Notes: a model not told the origin generated them from the sequence alone. Positions 44,596 through 53,671 are shown, counted from the stretch's first letter. The stretch is 64,000 nt of DNA from an uncultured Cohaesibacter sp. (GCF_963666525.1 NZ_OY762905.1:3327501-3391500); one strand, 5' to 3'. Numbers and translations are program-made.

Positions 44596-46065
44596 ATGAA
44601 GGCTGGCAGGAAGAGACAGAAACGCTTTTTTCTGCCAGCCCTTCTTTTGGCTTTTGTGCTTGCTGGCCTGCTGTCGCTCTCGGCGCCCCTCAGGGCAGAG
44701 GACAGTCATGTGCCGCTGGAGCCGGTTGATTGTCCTGCTTCCGCCACGGAAGGGCAGGATGTCGTCTGCTTCATCTTCCATGTCCCCTCGGACTGGAACG
44801 ACATCGCCAACCGCCCCATGCAATTGCCCGTCATGCGCTTTGCTCCGCTGGGCGAAGCGGCAAGCCTGCCACCCCTGCTCATTCTGGCGGGTGGTCCGGG
44901 GCAATCGACGATCCTGCTGCAAAAGAGCATCGTCAACAATCTCAAGTTCCTGCGCCAGAAGCGCGAGATCATTCTCATGGACCAGCGCGGCACAGGCCCT
45001 CTGGCCGAGGCTCTGCAGTGTCCGGACGCTCTGGGCAAGGGCGAGATCATCGATAGCGACAAGCTGATCGACTGCCTCAATAAGGCTGAAGACGAAGGCT
45101 ATCGCCTCTCTGACTATCGGACGGATTTTGCAGTCGAGGACTATCGCGCCCTGCGCTATGCGCTGAAGATCGACAATTGGACCATCATCGCCAGCTCTTA
45201 TGGCGCAAGGGTGGCACAGGGGCTGGTCAGGCGCGACGACAAGGGGATCGACCGCATCCTGTTCAACGGCCCGTTGTTTCTGGCGACCCGGTTGTTCGAC
45301 TGGAAACCGGAGGAGAAGGTCGACGACCTCATTGAAGTCTGCAATGACGATGATGCCTGCCGTGGCGCTTTCCCCGATCTCTACTGGGACTTCCAGCGTC
45401 TGCCCTTTGCCATGCGCAATGTGAAGCTGGCCGAAGGCGAAGCCTTTCCCGCTTCGGCCCAGCCCTTCTTCTACCAGAACCGCCTTGACGCACTGCTGTC
45501 GCTGAACAAGGCGGCTTCCGTGCCGGCAGACATAACCGCTACGGCGCACAGCGTCGATGAGGCCCTCAAGCAGGATGGCATCTGGTCACCGCCCGATCCG
45601 CTGCCCCAGTCGATGAAGCGGATCAGCCTTCTGATGCACTTTGCCATTTCCTGCGCAGAAGAGGTGGAGCGGCTGGCCGATCAATCCGAACTGGACCTGC
45701 TTCAGCCTCTGACGGTGAGTTTCTACCGGCAGGCCTGTGAGCGCATCAAACGAGCCACCACGCACACGGTCCAACTCAAGAAGGGATGGGATCAGGGCGC
45801 GAAATCTGCCCGCCCGACACTCATTCTCAACGGCGAGCTGGATACGATCGTTCGGCCTGATGCTGTTGCCGAAACGCTGCCGCTCTTCTCCGATGCGGCA
45901 TGGGTGACCATTCCATTCGGCGGTCATGATGTGCTCAGCATCAATCCCTGTGCCCGTGAGCTGGCCGACCGCTTTCTTGCGGGGGCCGAACCTGAGGCGA
46001 TGGACACGGCCTGCGCCAATAACCGCACGCTCGCCTTCACGCTCACTGCGCAAATGGCCAAATAG
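44596..46065 (+). CDS. Exported alpha/beta hydrolase, proline-iminopeptidase-like
   Basis: A 489-aa protein with a Sec signal (KAGRKRQKR then a hydrophobic helix, cut near LRAED at 34). The hydrolase core starts near LLILAGGPGQSTILL (the HGGPG-like oxyanion loop, with Ala in place of His), then MDQRGTGPL. The nucleophile elbow is IIASSYGARVA; here Ala-Ser-Ser-Tyr-Gly departs from G-x-S-x-G but keeps the SYG core. A TAP-like C-terminal part has NGELDTIV and the catalytic FGGHDVL. It resembles tripeptidyl/prolyl aminopeptidases; activity is not certain. Confidence 0.82.
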   Translation: MKAGRKRQKRFFLPALLLAFVLAGLLSLSAPLRAEDSHVPLEPVDCPASATEGQDVVCFIFHVPSDWNDIANRPMQLPVMRFAPLGEAASLPPLLILAGGPGQSTILLQKSIVNNLKFLRQKREIILMDQRGTGPLAEALQCPDALGKGEIIDSDKLIDCLNKAEDEGYRLSDYRTDFAVEDYRALRYALKIDNWTIIASSYGARVAQGLVRRDDKGIDRILFNGPLFLATRLFDWKPEEKVDDLIEVCNDDDACRGAFPDLYWDFQRLPFAMRNVKLAEGEAFPASAQPFFYQNRLDALLSLNKAASVPADITATAHSVDEALKQDGIWSPPDPLPQSMKRISLLMHFAISCAEEVERLADQSELDLLQPLTVSFYRQACERIKRATTHTVQLKKGWDQGAKSARPTLILNGELDTIVRPDAVAETLPLFSDAAWVTIPFGGHDVLSINPCARELADRFLAGAEPEAMDTACANNRTLAFTLTAQMAK

Positions 46066-46089
46066 CAAAGCCATACCGCGGTTTATCCC

Positions 46090-47244
46090 TCACTGGAGCA
46101 TCTCGAAGCCGGGGGGGAGTGGCAATTCCTTCTTCTCTTCCATCTTGTCTGAGGGAGGCGTCATGATGGACAGGGCACCCGCATTGGCATCTTCCAGCAA
46201 CTCTGGCGAGGAAATAGGAGCAAGCGCATCGCTCTGGCTACGCAGCATGCTCGACACCTCATCGGTTTCCTGCTGCCGTACCATGATGTCATCCCCGGAC
46301 TCCGTGGCTTCAGTGGCGAACCGGCCGCGTTTGGCTTCCCTTGCCTCGAACATCTCGTCCTGATAGAACCCCTCTTCCGGTTCTGCCCAGCCAAAGCGCA
46401 CCACCCAGCTTGCCAGATCCGTCACATTGACCGGCTCCTCGCCGGGTTTGAACTGGTTGATGCCGGGGCCGAGATAGCAGGTGGCTGCGTCCGAGCCATT
46501 CCTGGCCTTTTCATCGTTGCTGGAGCCATCCTCTCCAACCCAGTCGCATCGGACGGAGCGGAACCGGATGAAACGGCTGAGGGCGGAGGCTCCAAGTGTT
46601 GTGCATTTGGCGGTCCGCCCGGACATCCAGCAGTCCTCATCGGCGTTCACCGGTTTGAGATGGGCCAGATTGACATCCACGTCCCGGAATTTGCTGACCA
46701 CGAGGGACAGGCGCGAGGGAGACTGAACCGAAACACGGCGAAAGATTTCCGGCAGGGGATCCGGTTCTGGTGCGGGAGGCAGGGGGCTGCCACTTTCCCG
46801 TATCAGTGGCGCAGCCTGATAATAGGGAGAAAGCGCATAGCCGGGGGTGACATTGCGGCCGGGAGGCGCAACCAGCTTGCCTGCCTCGGGGCCTTGCAAG
46901 AGCAGTTCCATGGTTTGGGAGGCTGCGCTGTCTTGTTCCGCTGGTTGCTCAGAGGTGCCCGCCGTAGTGGTCTCGGCAGAGGCATGGGAAGTGTCGACAT
47001 CCGGGGCAGGGCGAGGATCGGTCTTCTTGCGCTCGGAGGAGGATTGGTAGGCATCCTGCGGTGCCGTCGTATCGCCCTGCCAGTACCAGAACAGATAGAA
47101 CACCAGCCCCGTGAGGGCAAAGGCTGCCCCCAGCAGCATGATGTTGCCCACAAGCCTGTCGAGCCATGACCGTTCGGCGGCTGGTTGCTGGCTGGCATGG
47201 GGAGCTGCCATCGGCTTTCCTATTGTCCGCCTTCTTCTGCTCAT
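46090..47244 (-). CDS. Membrane-anchored protein with degenerate SNase-like domain
   Basis: A 384-aa protein. One membrane helix (LVGNIMLLGAAFALTGLVFYLFW, ~31-53) follows a basic cytoplasmic start. Residues 54-165 are low-complexity (Pro, Thr, Ser, Glu). Residues ~190-315 resemble the staphylococcal-nuclease (OB) fold of alphaproteobacterial thermonuclease-like proteins: a CTTLGASALSRFIRF helix, VRCDWVG, ATCYLG, then LASWVVRFGWAEPEEGFYQDEMFEAREAK. The catalytic Arg/Glu/Arg triad is not recognisable, so it may bind rather than cut nucleic acid, or do neither. The C-terminal tail is acidic. Converges with the hydrolase gene with a 24-bp gap. Confidence 0.65.
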   Translation of the reverse strand: MSRRRRTIGKPMAAPHASQQPAAERSWLDRLVGNIMLLGAAFALTGLVFYLFWYWQGDTTAPQDAYQSSSERKKTDPRPAPDVDTSHASAETTTAGTSEQPAEQDSAASQTMELLLQGPEAGKLVAPPGRNVTPGYALSPYYQAAPLIRESGSPLPPAPEPDPLPEIFRRVSVQSPSRLSLVVSKFRDVDVNLAHLKPVNADEDCWMSGRTAKCTTLGASALSRFIRFRSVRCDWVGEDGSSNDEKARNGSDAATCYLGPGINQFKPGEEPVNVTDLASWVVRFGWAEPEEGFYQDEMFEAREAKRGRFATEATESGDDIMVRQQETDEVSSMLRSQSDALAPISSPELLEDANAGALSIMTPPSDKMEEKKELPLPPGFEMLQ

Positions 47245-47401
47245 GGCCTCTATCGCGCTTCACTGTGTTCGTCACTTTCGTCCATGATTTGCCCCATGAA
47301 CGACCAATAGGGTGACTATACCCACAAAAGCGGAGATTTAAAGTCTCTCGTCTGACAAGCGGCACAAATGGTCCTGGGGCAGGACGGTTGAGGCCCCGTG
47401 T

Positions 47402-48070
47402 TTACTGGCTTGCCCAGAGGATCTTGGCAATCCTGTCCCTATGGCTCGCCTCGATCCGCACGGTTGGGCCTCCCGCGATCAGCGGCAGAACCTTGAAGCT
47501 GCCATCAGTATCGTCAGCCAGATCGCCAAGGGCAATTTCGGCGCGGCCGTGGCGGTGGTTGAAGAACAGCACCCGATCGCCGGGCTTGATCGGACAGACA
47601 ATGCCAAGCAGCAGAATGGCTCCCTGTTTGTAAAAGGGGGCGAACCGATCGTGATCAAGCTTCAGTACAAAGACCTGATCTGCCGGCGCCACGCCCGAAG
47701 CCGCCCCGGGCTGCTCATCGGGCGTGAACTGAAGGGCTGACTGGGGTGGGCTTTCGTCCTGCGTTGGCGGGAGGAGGGTAATGTCGGAAGCCGGGCGCTG
47801 CGCGAGCAGATCCTGATAAGGCCAGACCAGACAGCGCCTCTCGCCCAGAAGCTCGACGAAGAATGTCTCGACGGACATGTTGGTGGCATCGAGAATCCTC
47901 GCAATGGACTCGGTGGAAGGCCATCGTGGACGCCCATCGCGCTGGAAGCGCTTGGAGCGGTTGAATATGCTCGAATCCAGACCGGCCCTACGAGCCAGGG
48001 TGGAGGGCGAAATATCTTCGCGCAGCGCAAGAGCGTCAATTGCTCGCCATATGCGTTCGTGGGATAGCAT
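47402..48070 (-). CDS. CI/LexA-like transcriptional regulator with altered S24 domain
   Basis: A 222-aa regulator. The N-terminal helix-turn-helix of XRE type (residues ~5-70) is visible as DISPSTLARRAGLDSSIFNRSKRF and PSTESIARILDATNMSVETF. The C-terminal half has the beta-sandwich of S24 peptidases (VFVLKLDHDRFAPFYKQGAILLL, KPGDRVLFF). The serine of the G-D-S-M motif is replaced (L-D-H-D-R-F), so self-cleavage as in LexA is unlikely and it may sense by another route. A symmetric 13-bp palindrome ~100 bp upstream (48170-48182) is a candidate operator. Confidence 0.8.
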   Translation of the reverse strand: MLSHERIWRAIDALALREDISPSTLARRAGLDSSIFNRSKRFQRDGRPRWPSTESIARILDATNMSVETFFVELLGERRCLVWPYQDLLAQRPASDITLLPPTQDESPPQSALQFTPDEQPGAASGVAPADQVFVLKLDHDRFAPFYKQGAILLLGIVCPIKPGDRVLFFNHRHGRAEIALGDLADDTDGSFKVLPLIAGGPTVRIEASHRDRIAKILWASQ

Positions 48071-48169
48071 CAGTGATTCTCAATCAATCAATAAAACGTG
48101 CCTAAACCATAGGGTGAGAAATAAATATTGCAATCAAAGGTTGTTTTTTTCACAAGCTTCTCGGACCTA

Positions 48170-48182
48170 TTGTTGACAACAA
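48170..48182. promoter_or_regulatory. Candidate operator palindrome upstream of the S24-like regulator gene
   Basis: TTGTTGACAACAA is a perfect odd palindrome in the 296-bp region between the regulator (minus) and the DUF952-pyrD genes (plus). A related TTGTT occurs at 48140-48145. It could serve autoregulation. Apart from this, 48071-48366 is AT-rich in its first half and shows no gene. Confidence 0.4.
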
Positions 48183-48366
48183 GCCTTGTCAGGCCATCCC
48201 GAAGACGCCTTTTGCACTTCGCGGCGAGTGCCGGAACTTTGACACTTTCCCGCTTGCTAAGGGGCTGCTATTAGAATTTCAAAAGATCCGGACAGGTTTC
48301 ATGCCGCGCTTCCTTTCCGCAAGGAGCCCTCCGGAGCGATCGGTCTTTTCTGGAGCGTGATGTCCG

Positions 48367-48729
48367 ATGGTAAAACGCATCTACAAGCTGGCAACAAGGC
48401 AACAGTGGGCTGAGGCGAGGGACATGGGGCAGTTTCTCGGCGCGCCGGTGGATCTTGCCGACGGGTTCATTCATTTTTCCACGGCCGCTCAGGTCGAGGA
48501 AACCGCCCGCAAGCATTTCCAGGGTGTTGATGACCTGCTTCTTCTTGCCGTATCGGTTGAACAATTGAGCGCGCTTGAAGGCCCCTTGAAATGGGAGCCT
48601 TCCCGTGGCGGCGCCCTGTTCCCCCATCTATATGCCAGCATGCCGGTGTCAGCCGTCATGGAAGAGTTTGCCTTGCCCATGGATGGGGAAGGCTTCCATG
48701 TATTCCCGCAGTTGCAACAAGAAGAATAG
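48367..48729 (+). CDS. DUF952 domain protein
   Basis: A 120-aa protein fitting DUF952: VKRIYKLATRQQWAEARDMGQFLGAPVDLADGFIHFSTAAQVEETARKHF-like layout with the conserved GFIHFSTAAQ segment, and GGALFPHLYASMPVSAV near the C-terminus. The family is glutathione S-transferase-adjacent in some annotations but has no assigned reaction. It precedes pyrD by 17 bp on the same strand, so the two are probably cotranscribed, an arrangement common in alphaproteobacteria. Confidence 0.88.
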   Translation: MVKRIYKLATRQQWAEARDMGQFLGAPVDLADGFIHFSTAAQVEETARKHFQGVDDLLLLAVSVEQLSALEGPLKWEPSRGGALFPHLYASMPVSAVMEEFALPMDGEGFHVFPQLQQEE

Positions 48730-48746
48730 AACAAGAGCTAACGACC

Positions 48747-49847
48747 ATGTCCAACCCGCTTATTGACTCGATGGCGCGCAAGGCCCTCTTCACGTTGAAC
48801 CCGGAGCTGGCTCACAAGCTGGCCATCGTCGCACTCAGGACAGGGTTGGTGCGTGGCCCCAGTCTGCCCGATGATCCGGCATTGAAGGTCCGGCTCTGGG
48901 ATCTTGAGTTTCCCAATCCGTTGGGCATGGCGGCCGGATTTGACAAGAATGCCGAGGTGCCGGATGCGACCCTTGCCCTCGGGTTTGGCGCGACCGAGAT
49001 TGGCACCATCACGCCGCTGCCCCAGCCGGGTAACCCCAAGCCGCGCCTGTTCCGCCTCATTGATGATGATGCCGTCATCAACCGCATGGGCTTCAACAAC
49101 GAAGGCCATGCCGCCGCTCATGCCCGCCTTGCCGCACGCAAATCGCGACCGGGTATCGTCGGGGTCAATGTCGGCGCCAACAAGGACAGTGCCGATCGGG
49201 TTCAGGACTACGTGAAGGGCATTGCTGCCTTTGCGGATCTGGCGTCCTTCTTCACGGTCAACATTTCCTCACCCAATACGCCGGGCCTGCGCGACCTGCA
49301 GGCGCGAGACGCGCTGGACAATCTGCTCGCCCGGGTATTGGAAGAGCGCGACACCCAGACCAAATGGGTCGGCCGCAAGGTGCCGGTGCTGCTCAAGATC
49401 GCGCCGGATGTGGATGAATTCGGGCTGGATGATATCTGTGCCGTCGCCGTCGCACGGGGCATCGACGGCATGGTGGTCTCCAACACTACGCTTGACCGGC
49501 CCACGCATCTCAAATGCCAGAAGCAGCTCGCCGAAGCAGGGGGCTTGTCTGGCAAGCCGTTGTTCGACAAGTCGACCATTGCCCTCGCCAAGACCCGCAA
49601 GCGGGTTGGCTCCAAGATGCCGCTGGTGGGTGTTGGTGGCGTGACCGATGCGCTCTCGGCCATCGAGAAGGTTCGGGCCGGCGCCAATCTGGTACAATTC
49701 TACTCGTCCATGGTCTACGGCGGCGTGTCCATGGTGGGGCGCATGGTGACCGGGATGTCCGGCATTCTGGCCGACAGGGGTGTTGCCCATATCGACGAGA
49801 TCCGTGGCGAGAGCTGTGACGACTGGGCCAAGCATCCGCTGGCTTGA
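48747..49847 (+). CDS. pyrD: Dihydroorotate dehydrogenase (quinone), class 2
   Basis: Oxidises dihydroorotate to orotate in pyrimidine synthesis, passing electrons to ubiquinone at the inner membrane. The 366-aa length and the N-terminal amphipathic extension before the barrel (PLIDSMARKALFTLNPELAHKLA) are those of class 2. FMN and substrate motifs are present: NPLGMAAGFDKNAE, NRMGFNNEG, and VNISSPNTPGLRDLQ with the catalytic Ser; VGVGGVTDA and LVQFYSSMVYGG bind FMN phosphate. The ATG at 48747 begins MSNPLID; the frame is open upstream through DUF952. arsC follows 56 bp later. Confidence 0.96.
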   Translation: MSNPLIDSMARKALFTLNPELAHKLAIVALRTGLVRGPSLPDDPALKVRLWDLEFPNPLGMAAGFDKNAEVPDATLALGFGATEIGTITPLPQPGNPKPRLFRLIDDDAVINRMGFNNEGHAAAHARLAARKSRPGIVGVNVGANKDSADRVQDYVKGIAAFADLASFFTVNISSPNTPGLRDLQARDALDNLLARVLEERDTQTKWVGRKVPVLLKIAPDVDEFGLDDICAVAVARGIDGMVVSNTTLDRPTHLKCQKQLAEAGGLSGKPLFDKSTIALAKTRKRVGSKMPLVGVGGVTDALSAIEKVRAGANLVQFYSSMVYGGVSMVGRMVTGMSGILADRGVAHIDEIRGESCDDWAKHPLA

Positions 49848-49903
49848 CGGCGAGCGATTTGATAAATGGCCTCAAGGCGGGGCCGATGAAGAAGGTAGAG
49901 AGC

Positions 49904-50248
49904 ATGAGCACGACCATCTGGCACAATCCGCGTTGCTCCAAATCGCGGCAAACCCTTGAACTGATCGAAAGCAAGGGCGAAACGCCCGACATTCGCAAAT
50001 ATCTCGAGGATGCGCCGAGCGTTGCGGAAATCCGCGATGTCCTCGGGCTGCTTGGCATTGAGCCACGCGCCCTGATGCGCACCGGGGAATCCCTTTACAA
50101 GGAGTTGGGGCTGGCAGATGTGTCCGATGATGATGCCCTGATCAAGGCCATGGCTGACAATCCCAAGCTGATCGAGCGCCCGGTGGTGATCAAGAATGGC
50201 AAGGCCCGTCTTGGCCGCCCGCCGGAATCGGTGTTGGAAATCCTCTAG
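49904..50248 (+). CDS. arsC: Arsenate reductase (glutaredoxin), ArsC family
   Basis: Glutaredoxin-coupled reduction of arsenate to arsenite. The 114-aa protein has the ArsC active site HNPRCSKSRQTLEL with the catalytic Cys about residue 11, and the phosphate-like pocket residue in the LIERPVVIKNGKARLGRPPE segment (conserved Arg residues). No arsB, arsR or acr3 lies nearby, so the role in resistance is uncertain; such solitary arsC next to pyrD is common in alphaproteobacteria. The ATG at 49904 is selected because MSTTIWHN is the family start; the frame extends back to the end of pyrD. Confidence 0.9.
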   Translation: MSTTIWHNPRCSKSRQTLELIESKGETPDIRKYLEDAPSVAEIRDVLGLLGIEPRALMRTGESLYKELGLADVSDDDALIKAMADNPKLIERPVVIKNGKARLGRPPESVLEIL

Positions 50249-50274
50249 GCAACCGCCACCGAAGACCATGAGAG

Positions 50275-50316
50275 ATCAACAAAAACGGGACCACAGATGG
50301 TCCCGTTTTTGTTGAT
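50275..50316. terminator. Bidirectional intrinsic terminator between arsC and the MATE gene
   Basis: A perfect 19-bp stem (arms 50275-50293 and 50298-50316) with loop CAGA contains AAAAA on one side and TTTTT on the other. It gives a T-rich end on both strands, so it should serve arsC (plus strand) and the convergent MATE gene (minus strand). Confidence 0.93.
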
Positions 50317-50327
50317 GGGCTTGGCTG

Positions 50328-51665
50328 TCAGGCGAAGGCCCTGGCCATGCGTTTGGGCAGCATCAGGCCAAGGCTGATGCCGCGTGCGGCAAGGAAACAG
50401 AGCAGTCCCAGCCACAGACCGTGGTTTCCCAGAGAGGGCATCGCCAGATACTGCACGATGAAAAACACGCTGGTCGCAAGAATGGAGACATTGCGCATGG
50501 TCGAAGACCATGTCGCGCCAACATAGATGCCATCGAGCTGGAAGGCGATGGTGGCAATCAGCGGTGTCATGGCAACCCAGAAAAGATAGACCCTTGACAA
50601 CGCCCGCACTTCGGGAGCCGTGGTCAGGGCATCGATGATCGCGGGGCCAAGCAGCAGCATGATCAGACTGAGGCCCAGCCCGAGCCCGAGTCCCCAGCGC
50701 AGGGTCAGCCGCACGGTCTGCTCGAAGGCCGGACGATAGCGTGCGCCGATGGCCCGTCCGCCGAGCTGTTCGGCTGCCGTGGCGATCCCGTCAAGGAAGA
50801 AGCCGCCGAACATGAAGAATTTCATCAGCAGTTCATTGGCTGCCAGAATATCGTCTGTCTGCCGGGCGCTCAGTGCAGTGAACAGGGTGAAGGTGAACAG
50901 CATCACCATGGAGCGAATGAAGATATCGCTGTTGACCGCCAGAAAGCGCGCAAAGGCCTCGCGATGAAACAGCCGTGGTAGCGGCACGCGCCAGTCCCGC
51001 CGCAGATGATGGGCCATCATGCCAAGGCCAACGAGGGTGGCAACCACTTCGGCGGCGATCGAGCCGAATGCAGCACCCGCAACCCCGAGGCCCAGCCCCA
51101 GCACAAACCACATGCTGAGCACCACGTTGATGCTGTTCTGAAGGATTAGCAGAACCATGCCCTGCCGCGACTTGCCGAGCCCGAACAGCCAGCCGAAAAT
51201 GGCGTAGTTGGCGAGACTGAAGGGCATCGCATAAAGCCGGATGAGAAGATAGGTCCGGGCAGCCTCATTGACGGCGGATGACCCGCCCATCGCAGTCAGC
51301 GCCCATGGCACGATGAACGGGCCGATCAGCACGGTGATGAGCCCGAGAACGAGCGCGATCATCAAGGCCCGATAGGCCACCGCCCGTTCCGATACATGAT
51401 CTCCGGCTCCAAGCGCCTGTGCCGTCAGCCCGGTTGTTCCCATGCGCAGGAAATTGAACGAGGACGCGACGATGTCGAACAGGGAAGACCCGACCGCAAT
51501 TCCGCCCATCAGGGCTGCGCTGCCCAACTGGCCGATGACGGCCATGTCGACAATGCCGACCAGCGGCACAGTGATCAGGCCCAGCGTCATGGGAATGGCA
51601 ATGCCAAGAACCATCCGGTTCGATACGCCAAAGGCACGTGGGTTGTGTTCGGGAGCGAGATCCAT
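50328..51665 (-). CDS. MATE-family efflux transporter (DinF-like)
   Basis: A 445-aa inner-membrane cation/drug antiporter with 12 predicted helices. Sequence hallmarks: IPMTLGLITVPLVGIVDMAVIGQLG at the first helix and GLTAQALGAGDHVSERA, both typical of the DinF subgroup of MATE, plus an internal repeat around 235-290. The drug or metabolite exported is not predictable. Its 5' region holds several overlapping inverted repeats (51702-51752). Confidence 0.92.
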   Translation of the reverse strand: MDLAPEHNPRAFGVSNRMVLGIAIPMTLGLITVPLVGIVDMAVIGQLGSAALMGGIAVGSSLFDIVASSFNFLRMGTTGLTAQALGAGDHVSERAVAYRALMIALVLGLITVLIGPFIVPWALTAMGGSSAVNEAARTYLLIRLYAMPFSLANYAIFGWLFGLGKSRQGMVLLILQNSINVVLSMWFVLGLGLGVAGAAFGSIAAEVVATLVGLGMMAHHLRRDWRVPLPRLFHREAFARFLAVNSDIFIRSMVMLFTFTLFTALSARQTDDILAANELLMKFFMFGGFFLDGIATAAEQLGGRAIGARYRPAFEQTVRLTLRWGLGLGLGLSLIMLLLGPAIIDALTTAPEVRALSRVYLFWVAMTPLIATIAFQLDGIYVGATWSSTMRNVSILATSVFFIVQYLAMPSLGNHGLWLGLLCFLAARGISLGLMLPKRMARAFA

Positions 51666-52247
51666 GGGGCAAAGTCACCAGGGTAGAGGCATGGGGGGAA
51701 TGGCAGGAAGCCTGCCAGGCAGGCCTGCCAAATGGTCAGCCAGGAGGGCTGACAACAGGGTTGGCAGAAGGTCTTCAAGTGGGCCGGGTTTCAAAGCTCT
51801 ATCATCAGATCCCGGCAAGAGAAAGCATTAAGATCACACCATGATGTCATGGCGGATGCAAAAGCCGTTTTCAATGCGCAAAAAAGCTGCTTGCAATTCT
51901 CGGTGATGGCGCATTGGCAGAGGGAGGTGCCTAGCGATCCATCCGCGATGGCAAGGCCAGAAAGCAATCAACCGCCGCACGGGGACCATTCGTGCGACGG
52001 TTGATTTGCAGTGTCAAATCCAAAGCCCTACCAAGGAGGTACTGGGGATGGGCGCGGAACGGCACTCTGGTTTGAGAAGCTGTCAGACCGGAGAGACACC
52101 TTCCCAAGTGACCCTGAAACGCCAAGGGGCTGGCCTTTGGCTTCCTGTGTTCCAGGATCGTTGCTGTTAAAGAAACTATCGCGCTTTCGCAGTCCGATGT
52201 CATCTTAAACATCAGTAATGTCTTGGAAAGGTTCGCCCCCCGAAGGG
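51666..52247. repeat. Intergenic region with clustered palindromes upstream of the MATE gene
   Basis: 582 bases with no gene recognised. GGCAGG-AAG-CCTGCC (51702-51716) abuts AGGCAGGCCTGCC (51717-51729), so the strands can pair in more than one register. A further GTCAGCC-AGGA-GGGCTGAC lies at about 51734-51752. These would form alternating hairpins in the leader of the MATE mRNA. The arrangement does not match a known riboswitch class that I can recognise. Confidence 0.55.
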
Positions 52248-52547
52248 TCAGGGCTCCTTGCGGCCGATCTTCAAGAGGCGCAGGATCAGCCAGATCGGGA
52301 AGACGATGAGCGCGCCGAGCAGAAAATATTCGACCGCCCAGTGAATGGCATCGAAGCCCATGTAATAGATGTGCTGCACCAGGCTTGTCAGGTAGGAAAG
52401 CAACTGGCGCGGGTGCAGATTGAGCGCGCTGAGGACAACGCCGACCACAACCGAAAGACCGATCAGCCGCAGAATGACCGGACCGGGCGAGCCGCCGAAA
52501 AAGCGCGAGAGTTTCGAATCGGTCACGGTGTCATCTCCTTGTGCCAT
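52248..52547 (-). CDS. DUF6460 small membrane protein
   Basis: A 99-aa integral membrane protein with two predicted helices (ILRLIGLSVVVGVVLSALNL and VEYFLLGALIVFPIWLILRLL) around a short loop containing HPRQLLSYLTSLVQHIYYMG. This layout is the DUF6460 family of alphaproteobacteria, with no known function. GGAGG six bases before the ATG at 52547 fixes the start; a longer frame back to 52736 has no support. Confidence 0.82.
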   Translation of the reverse strand: MAQGDDTVTDSKLSRFFGGSPGPVILRLIGLSVVVGVVLSALNLHPRQLLSYLTSLVQHIYYMGFDAIHWAVEYFLLGALIVFPIWLILRLLKIGRKEP

Positions 52548-52801
52548 GCAAACCTCCATGGGCCATCTGTGCGGACAGCTGTCTCCGGTTTGAACCATCT
52601 TAAACGAGCATGTAGTTAACTTGAAGGATGGCTTCAACCATTGATTAATCATACGGGGGGAAATTCGGCGATAATTGCCAGTAGTAATACTTGTATTGCC
52701 CGTCCTACGGATGGATTTTATCCAATATGCATGCATAACCCTATCATGAGATTCAGCGATGGAAGCATCCTGTGTGGGCGGGATGTGCTGATGACGGGGG
52801 C

Positions 52802-53671
52802 ATGGTTGCTGTTATGACAGACGAATTTCTTGATGGCTTCTGCAGCTATCTGGGCAAGATAAAGACAACGGGACACATGCTCGTTGCGGCGGCTCTTTTC
52901 GCCGCGGTTTGCAGCCTGCTTTCTCTCGCCAGCACCCATATCGCCTTTTTCAACGTCAGTTCGCCGATCCTGCCCTTCGTCAAGATCCTGACCTACATCA
53001 TGCCTTTCCTGCTTGTCTTCATGACCAGCTTCCTGCTCATCCGCGGGTTTGCACGGCTTCATAGCAAGAATGAATATCTGTTCGAGGTTGCCGAACGGGA
53101 TGACCTGACACGCCTTGTCAATCGTGCCGGCTTTCTGCGTCGGGGCAAGAAGCTTGTCCTGCAGGCCGAACGGGACATGTCCTCCCTGTCAGTGATCATG
53201 ATGGATGTTGACCACTTCAAGTCGATCAACGACACAAGTGGCCATACCGCAGGTGATATGGCGCTCAAGCATCTGGCGGATATCCTGCGCCGGACCTGCC
53301 GCGTCGGAGATGTCATCGCCCGGTGGGGTGGCGAGGAATTTGCCATCCTCATGCCGCTTGCCGACGCGCAAGGGGCGGCCATCCTGGCCGAGCGCCTGCG
53401 CGAAGAAGTGGCCAGGTCTCCGCTCCACTGGAACCACAAGACGGTTCAACTGACCATCAGCGCCGGGGTGACAGAATGGCGACATCAGGAAGACAGCTTC
53501 GAGGATCTGATCGAACGCGCCGATCAGGGCCTCTATCTGGCCAAGAACGAAGGCCGCAATCACGTCCACCTGCTTCTCTCCCATCTTGAAACCGTTGCGG
53601 GCTATGAGCAGGATGTCTGCTTTGCCGAGAAGCCAGACAGCGCGCCGATGAAAAGCGAAGCCGCGGCCTGA
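52802..53671 (+). CDS. Diguanylate cyclase with two N-terminal membrane helices
   Basis: A 289-aa protein with two closely spaced hydrophobic helices (~25-50 and ~60-80 from the ATG used), then a GGDEF domain of the GGEEF variety (RWGGEEFAILMPL). DLTRLVNRAGFLRR, MMDVDHFKSINDTSGHTAGD and ADQGLYLAKNEGRN are the other landmarks. The I-site R-x-x-D cannot be read with certainty. It is the third diguanylate cyclase of the window. A GTG at 52772 and ATG at 52814 are alternative starts; the ATG at 52802 follows a GGGGG purine run. Confidence 0.87.
   Translation: MVAVMTDEFLDGFCSYLGKIKTTGHMLVAAALFAAVCSLLSLASTHIAFFNVSSPILPFVKILTYIMPFLLVFMTSFLLIRGFARLHSKNEYLFEVAERDDLTRLVNRAGFLRRGKKLVLQAERDMSSLSVIMMDVDHFKSINDTSGHTAGDMALKHLADILRRTCRVGDVIARWGGEEFAILMPLADAQGAAILAERLREEVARSPLHWNHKTVQLTISAGVTEWRHQEDSFEDLIERADQGLYLAKNEGRNHVHLLLSHLETVAGYEQDVCFAEKPDSAPMKSEAAA

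Noticed and set aside
49844-49903. Longer N-terminus for arsC
   Set aside because: It begins at a TTG within the pyrD stop region and adds 20 residues not found in the family; MSTTIWHN is the usual start.
51666-52247. Known riboswitch upstream of the MATE gene
   Set aside because: Only simple palindromes are seen; no conserved core of the known exporter-linked riboswitch classes can be recognised by eye.
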